From an uncultured Schumannella sp. (lineage in GTDB: Bacteria; Actinomycetota; Actinomycetes; Actinomycetales; Microbacteriaceae): a stretch of DNA of 36,914 bases. This document shows positions 1 through 8,073 of this stretch, piece after piece. The stretch covers positions 1-36,914 of the forward strand of contig NZ_CAJQNT010000050.1 of the NCBI RefSeq assembly GCF_905479755.1, in the 5' to 3' direction. The notes under the pieces were generated by a model. The model saw nothing but the letters and a program-made list of their open reading frames with translations. It did not search any database and had not been told where the DNA came from. Made by a program: the position numbers and the translations under genes. Numbering within the stretch: the stretch's first letter is position 1; the number at the start of each line of letters is the position of its first letter.

Positions 1-11
1 AGACTGGTCTA

Positions 12-81
12 GAGCCATCGTGCGTTGTGTCCTTCTGTGAGTAGCTTTGATCGGTTCTCACTGACCATCGCACGATGGCTC
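12..81. repeat. 13-bp perfect inverted repeat
   Basis: GAGCCATCGTGCG at 12-24 is repeated as its exact reverse complement CGCACGATGGCTC at 69-81, with 44 bases between. The right arm overlaps a shorter palindrome, CCATCG-CA-CGATGG (65-78). No gene is evident here. It could be a regulatory site, a long hairpin behind a gene left of the window, or the end of a small element. Confidence 0.6.
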
Positions 82-142
82 ACCAACGTCTACGACGCCG
101 ACGCCCCTGCCGGAAAGTCCACCACCTGGCGGGACGTCACCC

Positions 143-198
143 GAGCAAGCAGGCAGGCAGGCAGGCGAGCAGGCAGGCAGGCAGGCGAGCAGGCAGGC
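143..198. repeat. GCAGGCAG-rich tandem repeat
   Basis: A roughly 20-bp unit (GAGC followed by AGGC steps) is repeated about two and a half times, with unit boundaries at 143, 167 and 187; the first unit is 4 bp longer. The inner period is 4 bp. It lies just upstream of the tRNA-Leu gene in otherwise non-coding sequence. Such a tract can vary in length by replication slippage. Confidence 0.75.
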
Positions 199-284
199 CG
201 CCGGGCGGGTGCGACGGATCCGGCGCACGCCCGGCGACCGGGGGCGACAGGTGTCGCCGGGCCCAGAACTAGACTGAGCGGAGC

Positions 285-369
285 GCGGGAGTGGCGAAAT
301 TGGCAGACGCGCAGGATTTAGGTTCCTGTGCCGCAAGGCGTGTGGGTTCAAGTCCCACCTTCCGCACCA
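285..369 (+). tRNA. tRNA-Leu (anticodon UAG)
   Basis: The acceptor stem GCGGGAG pairs with CTTCCGC at 359-365 (one G-U pair), followed by discriminator A366 and an encoded CCA (367-369). The anticodon stem CAGGA/TCCTG encloses the loop TTTAGGT, giving anticodon TAG, which reads CUA leucine codons. A long variable arm and a GGTTCAAGTCC T-arm are present, as expected for a class II tRNA. The reading frames across it on both strands are the usual spurious translations of a tRNA gene. Confidence 0.97.
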
Positions 370-390
370 CAGCAGCACGAGCACGACGAG

Positions 391-417
391 CAGCACAAGC
401 AGCACAAGCAGCACAAG
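391..417. repeat. 9-bp tandem repeat CAGCACAAG x3
   Basis: Three perfect CAGCACAAG copies (391-399, 400-408, 409-417) sit in a wider AGC/ACA-rich tract from about 371 to 440, directly behind the tRNA-Leu. The 370-602 interval otherwise contains no credible gene. Confidence 0.8.
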
Positions 418-602
418 CAGCAGCGCACCACAAGCAGCACCGCACCGCAGCCCCGAAACCCGCACCGGCCGAGAAGCACGAACGGTTCCCCGACATCGCC
501 GTCGGGCATCACTCACGTTGCACTCGGCGGCGGCCAGTACGCTACCTACAACACACTCGCCGACCGGTCCCCCCGACCGGCCGACACCAGGAGCCCTCCG
601 AC

Positions 603-1400
603 ATGATGGTCAGTTCGCTTGCCGCCGCGGCCTCGGTCGCGGTCCCGACTGCGTTGTTCCCGTGGCTGGACCCGGTGGCGATCATCCAGACGGCGGGGCC
701 GTGGGCGTTGCTGGTCGTGTGTGTGATCGTGTTCAGCGAGACCGGCCTTCTGGTCGGCTTCATTCTGCCGGGCGACACCCTGCTGATCATCACCGGCCTG
801 TTGACGTTCACCGGAACGATGACGGAGTCGGGCGCGGGGATCCTCATCCCGATCTGGCTGGTGTGCCTCAGCATCGCGGTCGCCGCGTTCCTGGGCGGCG
901 AAGTGGGGTACCTGATCGGCCACAAGGCGGGTCCGCGCGTGTTCGAGCGCAAGGAGTCGGGTCTGTTCAGCCGCGAGAACGTGGTGCGCACCAACCACTT
1001 CTTCGAACGCTTCGGCGCGCTCGCGATCGTGATCGCGCGGTTCGTGCCCATCGTGCGCACCTTCGCACCGGTTGCCGCGGGCGTCGGCCACATGAACTAC
1101 CGCAAGTATTCGCTGTACAACGCCGTCGGCGCCCTGATCTGGGGTGCCGGGCTGACGTTCGCCGGCTTCCTGCTCGGATTCATTCCGCCGGTCGCCGACT
1201 TCGTCACCAACTACATCGACCTGATCCTGCTCGGCGCGATCTCGCTCGCCGTGATCCCGACGGTGTATCACTACATCCGCGGTGCGCTGAAGGCTCGCAA
1301 GGCGCGCAGGCTTGGAATCGCGCCACTCACCGACGAGGAGGCCGTCATTCCCGAGTCGGTGCTCGAGCACGACCCGTGGGACGAGGGCGAGCCCCGCTAG
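603..1400 (+). CDS. DedA family membrane protein
   Basis: This 265-residue integral membrane protein belongs to the DedA (SNARE-associated/VTT) family. Members act in lipid-carrier recycling and membrane homeostasis; the substrate here is unknown. The family signatures are visible: an acidic-glycine segment FSETGLLVGFILPGD near residue 45, and FxxRFxPxxRTFAPxxAG near 155, whose arginines are functionally important in characterised relatives. About five hydrophobic segments are evident, with an acidic C-terminal tail. The open frame runs back into the tRNA, so the first ATG of the ATGATG pair at 603 is chosen, preceded by AGGAG at about 589. It is followed by a second membrane-protein gene 84 bp downstream on the same strand. 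Confidence 0.9.
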   Translation: MMVSSLAAAASVAVPTALFPWLDPVAIIQTAGPWALLVVCVIVFSETGLLVGFILPGDTLLIITGLLTFTGTMTESGAGILIPIWLVCLSIAVAAFLGGEVGYLIGHKAGPRVFERKESGLFSRENVVRTNHFFERFGALAIVIARFVPIVRTFAPVAAGVGHMNYRKYSLYNAVGALIWGAGLTFAGFLLGFIPPVADFVTNYIDLILLGAISLAVIPTVYHYIRGALKARKARRLGIAPLTDEEAVIPESVLEHDPWDEGEPR

Positions 1401-1484
1401 TCGGGACGCGCGGCCCTCACCCGGAAGCCAGGCACCGCCCTGCTCGGGTTGGGCGCACAATTCACCCCGTGGAAGACTGCGACC

Positions 1485-2192
1485 ATGGATGACTTCCTCG
1501 ACTCCCTGGCCCGCACCGCGCCCGTCGAGATCTCGCCCACCCTGCTGATCGTGCTGGTCGCCGCGGCGGCGGTGCTGAGCATCCCGCAGGCGATCTGGCA
1601 GTGGTTCGGACTCTTCACCACCCTGGTGCACGAGCTCGGCCACGCGATCGGCGCGATCCTCACCGGACGCTTCGTGCACGGCATCAAGATCCGCCGAAAC
1701 CACTCGGGCGAGGCCATCAGCCGCGGTCGCGGCAAGCTCGGCGCCGTCATCAGCGGTTCGCTCGGATACCCGGCCCCCGCGATCGTCGGCGTGGTGCAGC
1801 TGTGGTGCGTCACGCAGGGCGACACGGCGCTTGCCCTGTTCGTGGGCGGCGCCATCTTGGTGCTGACGCTGCTGGTCATCCGCAACTTCTTCGGCTTCCT
1901 CGTGGTCGCCATCTCGGCCGCCGTCAGCGTCGCGCTGTGGCTGTGGGCCACGCCCACCCAGCAGAGCTACGTGCTGCTGGTGCTCGCGATCGCCCTCCTC
2001 GTCGGCAGCGTGCGCGGACTCGCCGCCGTCATCGCCGTGCACACCCGCCGCCGCACCCAGCTGACCTCATCGGATGCCTACCTGCTGTTCAAGCGGACCG
2101 GCATTCCGTCAGCGTTCTGGCTTCTGCTGTTCGCCGCGACCATCGGCGCGTGCGTCGTGTGGGCCGTGACGATCGTGCTCGAGAGGTACTAG
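1485..2192 (+). CDS. M50B-type membrane metallopeptidase
   Basis: A 235-residue polytopic membrane protein with the zinc motif HELGH at about residues 48-52, near the end of a hydrophobic segment, as in the peptidase M50B-like family of actinobacteria. Around five to six transmembrane segments follow. An aspartate in SSDAY near residue 200 is a possible third ligand, but this is not certain. The start is ATG 1485 with GGAAG about 10 bases upstream; an earlier in-frame start at 1449 has no ribosome-binding site. The substrate is unknown. It may be cotranscribed with the DedA gene, since the 84-bp gap shows no terminator. Confidence 0.82.
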   Translation: MDDFLDSLARTAPVEISPTLLIVLVAAAAVLSIPQAIWQWFGLFTTLVHELGHAIGAILTGRFVHGIKIRRNHSGEAISRGRGKLGAVISGSLGYPAPAIVGVVQLWCVTQGDTALALFVGGAILVLTLLVIRNFFGFLVVAISAAVSVALWLWATPTQQSYVLLVLAIALLVGSVRGLAAVIAVHTRRRTQLTSSDAYLLFKRTGIPSAFWLLLFAATIGACVVWAVTIVLERY

Positions 2193-2307
2193 GTCCCGGC
2201 CCCGTCGTGCTCGCTGATCGTTTGGCGCCGCATGTGAGCAGCCAATCTTGCCCACGCCAGAAGCGCGGCGCACTGGGGCAGCTCAAGGCAAACTGAGCAG
2301 TCATCGC

Positions 2308-2320
2308 TAATGTGGTGTCA
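2308..2320 (+). promoter_or_regulatory. -10 box for a leaderless restriction gene transcript
   Basis: TAATGT at 2308-2313 matches TANNNT and ends 6 bases before the ATG at 2320, so transcription would begin at or near the start codon. No Shine-Dalgarno sequence precedes this ATG. I see no clear -35 box. Leaderless mRNAs are common in actinobacteria, so this is plausible but inferred. Confidence 0.45.
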
Positions 2321-3237
2321 TGGTGAGTGCCGCCTCAGTGGTGCCGACTCCAGATCGAGCATTGCTACAAGTCCTGGAAGCGTTGCGGAGTCTCGATCCT
2401 GGCGGCACGAGGATTGCGTCAGTAATCCGCGCAACGTTCGACCAGCTATACGACGGCCAACACACCGGCCGATACCGTCTCGGCCAGCTGTTCAAGACCG
2501 AGAAGACCCACTTCGGCACTCTTTTTGAGATCAACCTGCAAAGGGAACTTCAGCTTGCGGACGGCGACAAGCTTGATTTCAAGATCGCTGGGCACGAGGT
2601 TGACTGCAAGTACTCCCACACTGGCGCGTGGATGTTGCCGATCGAGAGCTTCGACGAGGTCGTCTTGGTAGCTCAGGCGGACGACCTCGCGTCCGTGTGG
2701 AGCCTTGGCGTGGTCCGCGTGATCCAGGAGAACCGACGCGCGAGTGAGAACCGCGACAAGAAGACCGGCCTCAACTCTCTTGGCCGCAGCCGAATCGTCT
2801 GGGTGTTCAAGGACGCACCGATGCAACCGAACGCGCTCCTGCAACTCGACACTTCAGTCGTTGACGCGATCATGCGCGGGCGTAGCGGGCAAGCGCGGGT
2901 CAACGAACTGTTCCGCTGCGCTACGAACCGTCGGCTGTCGCGAAACATTGTCGCAACGGTCGCACAGCAGGACGATTTCATGAAACGGGTTCGCGAAAAC
3001 GGCGGCGCCCGAAGCGCGCTACGACCCGAGGGGTTCGTGATCCTCGGCGGCGACTACGCATCGCAGCGCAACATAGCGAGAGAACTCGGTGCCACCGTTC
3101 CGGAGCCCGGTGAGTTCGTGAGCGTGAAAGTCAGCCCAGCAGAACCGGGTCACGGCGCCTGGATCGCCGACGGCTGGTGGCGGCTCGCCGAACCGGTAGA
3201 GGACATTCGCGTGCCGGCGCCAGTCGTGCCGCACTAG
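2320..3237 (+). CDS. naeIR: NaeI family type II restriction endonuclease
   Basis: A 305-residue homologue of NaeI, the type IIE enzyme that cuts GCCGGC after binding a second effector copy of the site. With the start at 2320 its residues match the published NaeI numbering: Leu43 in QLYDGQ, then the catalytic set Glu70, Asp86, Asp95 and Lys97 (VDCKYS). In NaeI, Leu43 lies in a ligase-like LxDG motif where the L43K change yields topoisomerase activity. The C-terminal half carries the conserved ATVAQQDDFMKRVR and GGARSALRPEG stretches of the Topo (effector-binding) domain. It converges with the methyltransferase gene, with 32 bp between the stops. The numbering match supports this start despite the missing ribosome-binding site. 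Confidence 0.93.
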   Translation: MVSAASVVPTPDRALLQVLEALRSLDPGGTRIASVIRATFDQLYDGQHTGRYRLGQLFKTEKTHFGTLFEINLQRELQLADGDKLDFKIAGHEVDCKYSHTGAWMLPIESFDEVVLVAQADDLASVWSLGVVRVIQENRRASENRDKKTGLNSLGRSRIVWVFKDAPMQPNALLQLDTSVVDAIMRGRSGQARVNELFRCATNRRLSRNIVATVAQQDDFMKRVRENGGARSALRPEGFVILGGDYASQRNIARELGATVPEPGEFVSVKVSPAEPGHGAWIADGWWRLAEPVEDIRVPAPVVPH

Positions 3238-3269
3238 AACTGGACCTGCCGCGACTGTCGGCGAACGTC

Positions 3270-4265
3270 TCAGCTGACAGCGCGAATGGTCACTCCGGTG
3301 GAGGTCTTCCGAGTCGCCATCACGCCCAGCGCTTCCGCAATCGACGTTCCAATCGCGGCCGCGACCGGCGGAGGAAAAGCGTTGCCGATCTGTCGATAGG
3401 TCGAGGTCTTGCGTCCTGCAAACTGCCAGTCGGCAGAGAATCCCTGGATTCGGGCAGCCATCGGATTCGTCAGTCGAGGCGTCAGATCCTCAGGTGCATC
3501 CGCGCCAGGCGCTTCGTCCGCGATGCCCTTGCCGTCAACACCTAGTCGCAACCAAGCCGCCTTTGCGCGGGTCGGCCCGAGGTCAGCACCGCCGTGCTTG
3601 CGCGACCCCCCCACGATCGTCGGCGCAATACCGTTGGCACGCGCAGCCCAGGCGCCAGCCCCGGCCCAGCCGCGCGCGGCCATCAGAGGCCCAAGTACGC
3701 GCCCGACCGTCGGCGGCGTCCCGATCGCTCGCGGCCACTCGAACTTGCGAAAGTTCTTTCTCTTCATTGCGACCAGAATGAAGCGCGGCCGCAACTGCGG
3801 GACGCCAAATTCGCTTGAGTTGAAGAGTTGCCAGTCAGCGTCATAGCCCATCTCGTCCAACGCGTCCAAGATCGACTGCCGATACGGTGCGAACTGCGCG
3901 GAGGCCAGTCCGCGCACGTTCTCAAGCATCACCGCAGTCGGTCGCGCCTCGCGGACAAGACGAATCGCTTCGGGGAAAAGGTCCCGCTCGTCGTCAGCCC
4001 CAAGCTGTTTCCCCGCGATCGAGAACGGCGGGCAGGGAACACCACCAGCGAGCAGGTCGATGCCCTTGTACGCACGACCGTTGATCTCGCGGACATCCCC
4101 CTCGCGTACGTCCCAAGCCGGTCGGTTTAAGCGGAGCGTCGCCGCCGCATCGCGGTCAATCTCGACCGCCAATGCATGACCGAAACCGGCAGCTTCGAGG
4201 CCCGATGACTGACCGCCAGCTCCCGCGCAGATTTCAAGAACGCTAAGTTCCGGCTCGATCGACAC
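3270..4265 (-). CDS. naeIM: DNA cytosine-5 methyltransferase (NaeI-type modification enzyme)
   Basis: This is a C5 cytosine methyltransferase. Visible motifs are I (LEICAGAGGQ), IV with the catalytic cysteine Cys78 (GGVPCPPFS), VI (LENVRG), VIII (QLRPRF), and X (YRQIGNAFPPPV). It presumably methylates GCCGGC and protects the host from the convergent NaeI-type nuclease. Two starts are possible. GTG 4265 has GAGAGG about 9 bases upstream and puts motif I near the N-terminus, as is usual. TTG 4325 would add 20 residues but lacks a ribosome-binding site, so I chose 4265 (331 aa). No vsr or controller gene is seen beside it. Confidence 0.92.
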   Translation of the reverse strand: MSIEPELSVLEICAGAGGQSSGLEAAGFGHALAVEIDRDAAATLRLNRPAWDVREGDVREINGRAYKGIDLLAGGVPCPPFSIAGKQLGADDERDLFPEAIRLVREARPTAVMLENVRGLASAQFAPYRQSILDALDEMGYDADWQLFNSSEFGVPQLRPRFILVAMKRKNFRKFEWPRAIGTPPTVGRVLGPLMAARGWAGAGAWAARANGIAPTIVGGSRKHGGADLGPTRAKAAWLRLGVDGKGIADEAPGADAPEDLTPRLTNPMAARIQGFSADWQFAGRKTSTYRQIGNAFPPPVAAAIGTSIAEALGVMATRKTSTGVTIRAVS

Positions 4266-4409
4266 GCCTGCAATCCTCTCACTCGCCCGCTCGAGTTTCG
4301 GGCGATTGAACCAGCATGTCGACAACCGCAGACAACGCAGCTCGCCCGGCTTAGCGCAGTGGCAAAGCGGGCGGCAGGATCGTGCGCCAACCGCATTGGC
4401 AATCCAGCG

Positions 4410-5459
4410 TCAGCGTCCCACACCGCGCGAGTCCCCCACCCCCACTAACTCCCCCAATTTCAACACCGCGGCCGCACGACTCGTCACCCCCAGCACCCGA
4501 AAGACCGCCTCGAGGTGTTTCTTCACGGTCGACGCCGACATCCCGAACTCCTGCGCAAGATCGCTATTCGAGCCGCCCGTCCGCGCAAGAGCGATCAGCA
4601 CCTCGGCTTGGCGAGGGGTGAGGCCCGCGGCGAGCAGCGCATCCGTTTCGGCGGCGGAGTCGTGGTGCCGGCGCAGCAGCAGCACCGTGGGGCCGAGCCG
4701 CACCGGGTGCACGATGCAGTGCCAACGCTGCGCACCGATGGTGACCTCGTGTCGGGAGTCGTCGCCGGGCTTCTGCTCGGTGTCGGCGATGATCGCCGCG
4801 AGGCCGTCGGGCACGCGGACTCCGGCCTTCAGCACGGTCGACGTTGACGCCTCCACCAGGCCGTCGGAGCGCACCGAAACGACGGCCCAGGCGGAGCGAT
4901 CCATCTCCGCATCGACGAGGCGCGCGCGGTCGGCGTCGAGCGCGGCCCGATGATGCCTGGCGAGGTGTCCGCTGAGGGTGTTGAGCACGGCGACATCCCG
5001 TTCGCTGAACTCGCCCGCCGCCTCGCTTCGGTTGAGGGCGTAGCCGACGACCACATCCGGGGGCGACGGAAGCTCCAGCACCAGCTGAAACCGCACGTTG
5101 ACGGGAGCGTAAAAGTGGCGGTACAGCTCGGTGTCGGTGAACTCGGCGCCACCCGCCACATCCGAGAACCGGATCGCCCCGAGCGCGCGCGTCGTGTGCG
5201 CCGCCGCGATCAGCGGATGCTGGTGAAAGTACTTGTCGTACTGCGGCTTGAGCCGGGTCGCCCGGGCGATCTCACCGGCCGGCGCCATCACGTAACGGAA
5301 GTCGCGGGAGGCCAGCACCATGTCGTTGAAGGACGCGCTGTCGCACTCGATCACCTCGCGCACGAGTTCGAGCACCTCGGCGAATTCGAGCGGCGGATGC
5401 GCGGTGAGCTGCCCGGCGACGCGCAAGACGGCCTGCGCATCCGAATCGGTCAGCCCCAT
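4410..5459 (-). CDS. LuxR family transcriptional regulator
   Basis: A 349-residue regulator. The C-terminal 60 or so residues form a LuxR/FixJ-type HTH (LTPRQAEVLIALARTG, then SASTVKKHLEAVFRVLGV). The long N-terminal part, about residues 15-200, resembles a GAF-like sensory region, but I cannot name the ligand. It is divergent from the lipoprotein gene, with 77 bp between the starts, so it may control that gene, itself, or both. The ATG at 5459 has no Shine-Dalgarno sequence. TACTGT (5468-5473 on this strand) ends 8 bases upstream, so the mRNA may be leaderless. Confidence 0.88.
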   Translation of the reverse strand: MGLTDSDAQAVLRVAGQLTAHPPLEFAEVLELVREVIECDSASFNDMVLASRDFRYVMAPAGEIARATRLKPQYDKYFHQHPLIAAAHTTRALGAIRFSDVAGGAEFTDTELYRHFYAPVNVRFQLVLELPSPPDVVVGYALNRSEAAGEFSERDVAVLNTLSGHLARHHRAALDADRARLVDAEMDRSAWAVVSVRSDGLVEASTSTVLKAGVRVPDGLAAIIADTEQKPGDDSRHEVTIGAQRWHCIVHPVRLGPTVLLLRRHHDSAAETDALLAAGLTPRQAEVLIALARTGGSNSDLAQEFGMSASTVKKHLEAVFRVLGVTSRAAAVLKLGELVGVGDSRGVGR

Positions 5460-5536
5460 GATCTGTCACAGTACCGGCGCGGGTACGCCGAAAGACCCAT
5501 TGTGGAACCCGAATGCCGCTCGGCACGCTCGATTCC

Positions 5537-6157
5537 ATGACCTTTGCGCACTCGTCCTCCACGTCCACCGCTCGTCCTTGGCTGCGCACTGCCGGGGTCG
5601 CCGCCCTCGCACTCGCCCTCACCGCCGGGCTCGCGGCGTGCGCGCCGGCCGCGGGCGATGAACTCGCCGGCTCGGATGCGCCACCCGTCGACACCGCCGA
5701 AGACAGCACGAGCGAGGAGGGCACCGACGAGGCACTCGCCGACGGCGGCCTGTCCCCCGACGATGTCGGAAATGCCACCCTCCACATCAACGGGGTCGAG
5801 TTCCCGGACTTCACCGGCGACTGCGAGATCAGCCGCGGGTTCGGCACCGAGGACATCGGTGACCTGAACGAGGGCGACATCTCCGCGATCATCGGAATCG
5901 ACAACGTGAAGGCGCACGAAGACATCGCCATGAATTACGTGGCAATCAGTGAAGAGCGCTTCAGGTTTCGCGACCTCACGGGCGCCGCGGGCGTCGACGG
6001 TTCGCCCGCGACCGGCGAGATCACGCTGATGACGGAGTTGGGCCCGCGCACGCCCGACGGCAGCCGCGACATCGTCGAGGTGCGCTTCTCCGGAGTCCTG
6101 GAGGACGGCACCGAATTGGATGCCGACGTCGTCTGCGAGCTGCAGAACAAGTACTAG
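5537..6157 (+). CDS. putative secreted lipoprotein
   Basis: A 206-residue protein with a signal peptide: positively charged PWLR, a hydrophobic Ala/Leu core, then the lipobox LAAC at about residues 33-36. It should be lipid-anchored outside the cytoplasmic membrane. After the cysteine comes an acidic, Ser/Thr/Asp-rich linker of about 40 residues. A globular domain follows with two cysteines (GDCEIS and VVCELQN) that could form a disulphide. I do not recognise the domain. The start is taken at ATG 5537, which gives the compact signal peptide; an upstream in-frame start at 5513 adds eight unlikely residues. It is divergent from the LuxR-type regulator. Confidence 0.75.
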   Translation: MTFAHSSSTSTARPWLRTAGVAALALALTAGLAACAPAAGDELAGSDAPPVDTAEDSTSEEGTDEALADGGLSPDDVGNATLHINGVEFPDFTGDCEISRGFGTEDIGDLNEGDISAIIGIDNVKAHEDIAMNYVAISEERFRFRDLTGAAGVDGSPATGEITLMTELGPRTPDGSRDIVEVRFSGVLEDGTELDADVVCELQNKY

Positions 6158-6556
6158 TCGTACCCCGCGTCGGGGGTCGTCCAGGAAGCCCTTCAGCGTT
6201 GGGCGCTGGATGGAGCATCGAGAGAACTTTCCCCATGACCGGTGCCAACTTTTCCCAAACTGGGCAGGGTGGTGCTCTTTACCCTCCGCCGTGAATGCGC
6301 ATCGGATGGGGTTCCTCCGCTGGGCGCCTCGGAAGAATACGTTTCTACCGCGGCTCTCAAGATTCCTCAGACCCCATGTCCGCGGTGCGGCGAAGTCGTG
6401 GGGAGGGCAAGACGGGGATACCCAGCGGAGCATGACCAGCTCGACGGTAGGCGATGCCCTGACGGCAGCGATTCGACGGAAGCGATTCTGCGCCATTCCT
6501 CGATGACGCATCCGCCCCGCGGAGCACGGCAACGACTCGGCGGAAACCAGCAGCGC
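6158..6556. other. non-coding interval between lipoprotein and hipA
   Basis: About 400 bases with no convincing gene on either strand. A short hairpin, CCCCG-CGT-CGGGG (6163-6175), directly follows the lipoprotein stop and could end its transcript. Codon bias in the open frames crossing this stretch is poor. It may be debris left when hipBA was acquired. Confidence 0.5.
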
Positions 6557-7837
6557 TCAAGCGTGTGGCGTCCCCAGACCGGGCATCAGAATCGGTGGGA
6601 TCGGCGTGTTCAGGCGCGCGGGTCGTCCGTCGAGCAGGTTCTGTGCTTGGCCGCGCACGTAGCCTGGGACGTGCGCGGCGATGCTGTCAGGCGCGTCGAC
6701 CGTGCGGGTCGCTTCGATGATGTGCTCGAGCACGCTACGGACTCGCTGTTCGGCGATCGCGGGCGGGACGCCCCAGGTCGACGCTTCGGCAACAAGGTCA
6801 GCAGCCGTGGTATCGGGCAGCGATCGTTGCCCGTTGATAAACAGTGCATTCGCCTCCGACCCGTCGTACGTCAGCGCGAGCGGTGCAGCGTCGTACATCG
6901 GAGCCAGTGCTGTGCGGCCGGTGTCGTCGTGCAGCAGCGAGAAGTTCTTGGCGTGCGCATCCGAGTTGCCGGCCGCGACCGACAAGGTGGTGTACGCCAG
7001 GAGGCGCAGCCGGTCCGTGTACGGGTCGGTGTCGAACGCGGTGGCGCGTGTATCGAGTTCGCGGGCGATCGCGGCCAGCGACGCTCCGGCGCCAGCTCGT
7101 TCGAACTTCGCGTCCGTTCCCCACGGCAGCCCGAGCGCCTGCGCCGCGTCTTCTTGGTGGATGCGCTGCACGTCCGCCCCGTCGACCGCACGGTCGTACC
7201 GTTCGACGACAAGGACTGCGTAGCCACCGATCAGTTCGACCTCGACGTCGAAGTTGACAAGGCCGAGCGCGCGGCCGAGCGCGAGCACGTACGCTTCGGC
7301 GTCGACGGCGCGGCGGTCCGCGGTCGCGATCGGTTTCAGGATGTGTGTCGAGGCGATGGCGCCGTTGCCTTTGATCCAGGAGCCGTCGGCGGCGCGTGTC
7401 AGCGTCAGCTTCCGCTGGAAGCCCGGCAGGGCGGATCCGCCGCCGCCGAGAAGGAAGCCACGGGCGTCGTCAAGTAGCGCCACGATCTGTTGCTCGTTCA
7501 ACGGTTCGGGCGCGGTTGCGTGCACGGTGTCGCCGATGCGGAGCGCACCTGCAAGGTCGGCACCGACGTATTCCAGCAGTCCGACAAGGTCGGTCGGTGC
7601 AACCTGTGCGGCCTGTGCAAGCTTCCCGATATGCGCGCCTTCGGGCAGCAGCGCTCCGAAGAATGACTCGGTGGCATCGACGCTTTCGGTGCCGACACGC
7701 AGGCTGCGGCTGAGCACTGGCGAGTTCAAGGCCCAACGCTGTTCGGCGTCTGCCGTCCAGCGCAGCAGCGCACGGCCGTTGTGCCGTTCGAGGATGCCGA
7801 GGCGCGTGCCGTACAGCTGGACCGGCAGGCCGGTCAT
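6557..7837 (-). CDS. hipA: HipA family serine/threonine kinase toxin
   Basis: A 426-residue HipA-type kinase. In characterised relatives these phosphorylate glutamyl-tRNA synthetase or other translation targets and cause growth arrest or persistence. The Ser-loop SALPGFQRK (135-143) corresponds to the autophosphorylated region near Ser150 of E. coli HipA. The catalytic motif NSDAHAKNFSLL (291-302) and the metal-binding aspartate in MYDAAPL (316) are present, so the kinase looks intact. Its start overlaps the hipB stop by 4 bp (ATGA), giving translational coupling of antitoxin to toxin. Unlike E. coli HipA it carries its own N-terminal domain in one chain, as is usual for this family. Confidence 0.93.
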   Translation of the reverse strand: MTGLPVQLYGTRLGILERHNGRALLRWTADAEQRWALNSPVLSRSLRVGTESVDATESFFGALLPEGAHIGKLAQAAQVAPTDLVGLLEYVGADLAGALRIGDTVHATAPEPLNEQQIVALLDDARGFLLGGGGSALPGFQRKLTLTRAADGSWIKGNGAIASTHILKPIATADRRAVDAEAYVLALGRALGLVNFDVEVELIGGYAVLVVERYDRAVDGADVQRIHQEDAAQALGLPWGTDAKFERAGAGASLAAIARELDTRATAFDTDPYTDRLRLLAYTTLSVAAGNSDAHAKNFSLLHDDTGRTALAPMYDAAPLALTYDGSEANALFINGQRSLPDTTAADLVAEASTWGVPPAIAEQRVRSVLEHIIEATRTVDAPDSIAAHVPGYVRGQAQNLLDGRPARLNTPIPPILMPGLGTPHA

Positions 7838-8061
7838 GACCGTGGGTCCGGTGCTGTGGCAACGATCTCGATTCCGAGCCGTCTCAGGATGTCGAAGTAC
7901 GTGGCGTCCGCTCGTTTCGGTTTGCCGGCTTCGAGCTCGTGGACGTACCGCTGGCTGGTTCCGAGCGCGTCGGCAAGCTGCCGTTGCGTCATCGAGTTCG
8001 CGACTCGGATGCGGTGCACAAGACGGCCGAGGTCGGCCGGAGTTTCGATGATCGCGCGCAT
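7834..8061 (-). CDS. hipB: HipB-like XRE antitoxin and autorepressor
   Basis: A 75-residue XRE-family HTH protein: residues about 12-65 contain LGRLVHRIRVANSMTQRQL, then LGTSQRYVHELEAGK, the classic Cro/CI fold. It is the first gene of the hipBA operon and should neutralise HipA and repress the operon by binding the palindromes upstream. The ATG at 8061 has an excellent GGAGGG five bases upstream on this strand. Expected partners are HipA and the three operators at 8074-8149. Confidence 0.93.
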   Translation of the reverse strand: MRAIIETPADLGRLVHRIRVANSMTQRQLADALGTSQRYVHELEAGKPKRADATYFDILRRLGIEIVATAPDPRS

Positions 8062-8073
8062 GTCGCCCTCCGT

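Noticed and set aside
269-496. Minus-strand frame ending in GLEPTRLAAQEPKSCASANF-type sequence
   Set aside because: This is the well-known spurious translation of the antisense strand of a tRNA-Leu gene.
546-2042. 498-residue minus-strand open frame across the DedA and M50B genes
   Set aside because: It is antisense to two genes with clear family motifs and reads as Asp/Glu/Arg/Gln-rich low-complexity sequence, the usual shadow in high-GC DNA.
4344-4372. tRNA-like stretch GCTTAGCGCAGTGGCAAAGC between the methyltransferase and the LuxR gene
   Set aside because: It looks like a D-arm at first glance, but there is no anticodon stem, T-arm or acceptor strand. It contains a short GCCCG/CGGGC hairpin only.
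5450-6532. 360-residue minus-strand frame across the lipoprotein gene
   Set aside because: Antisense to a gene with a clear lipobox and ribosome context; no domain recognised.
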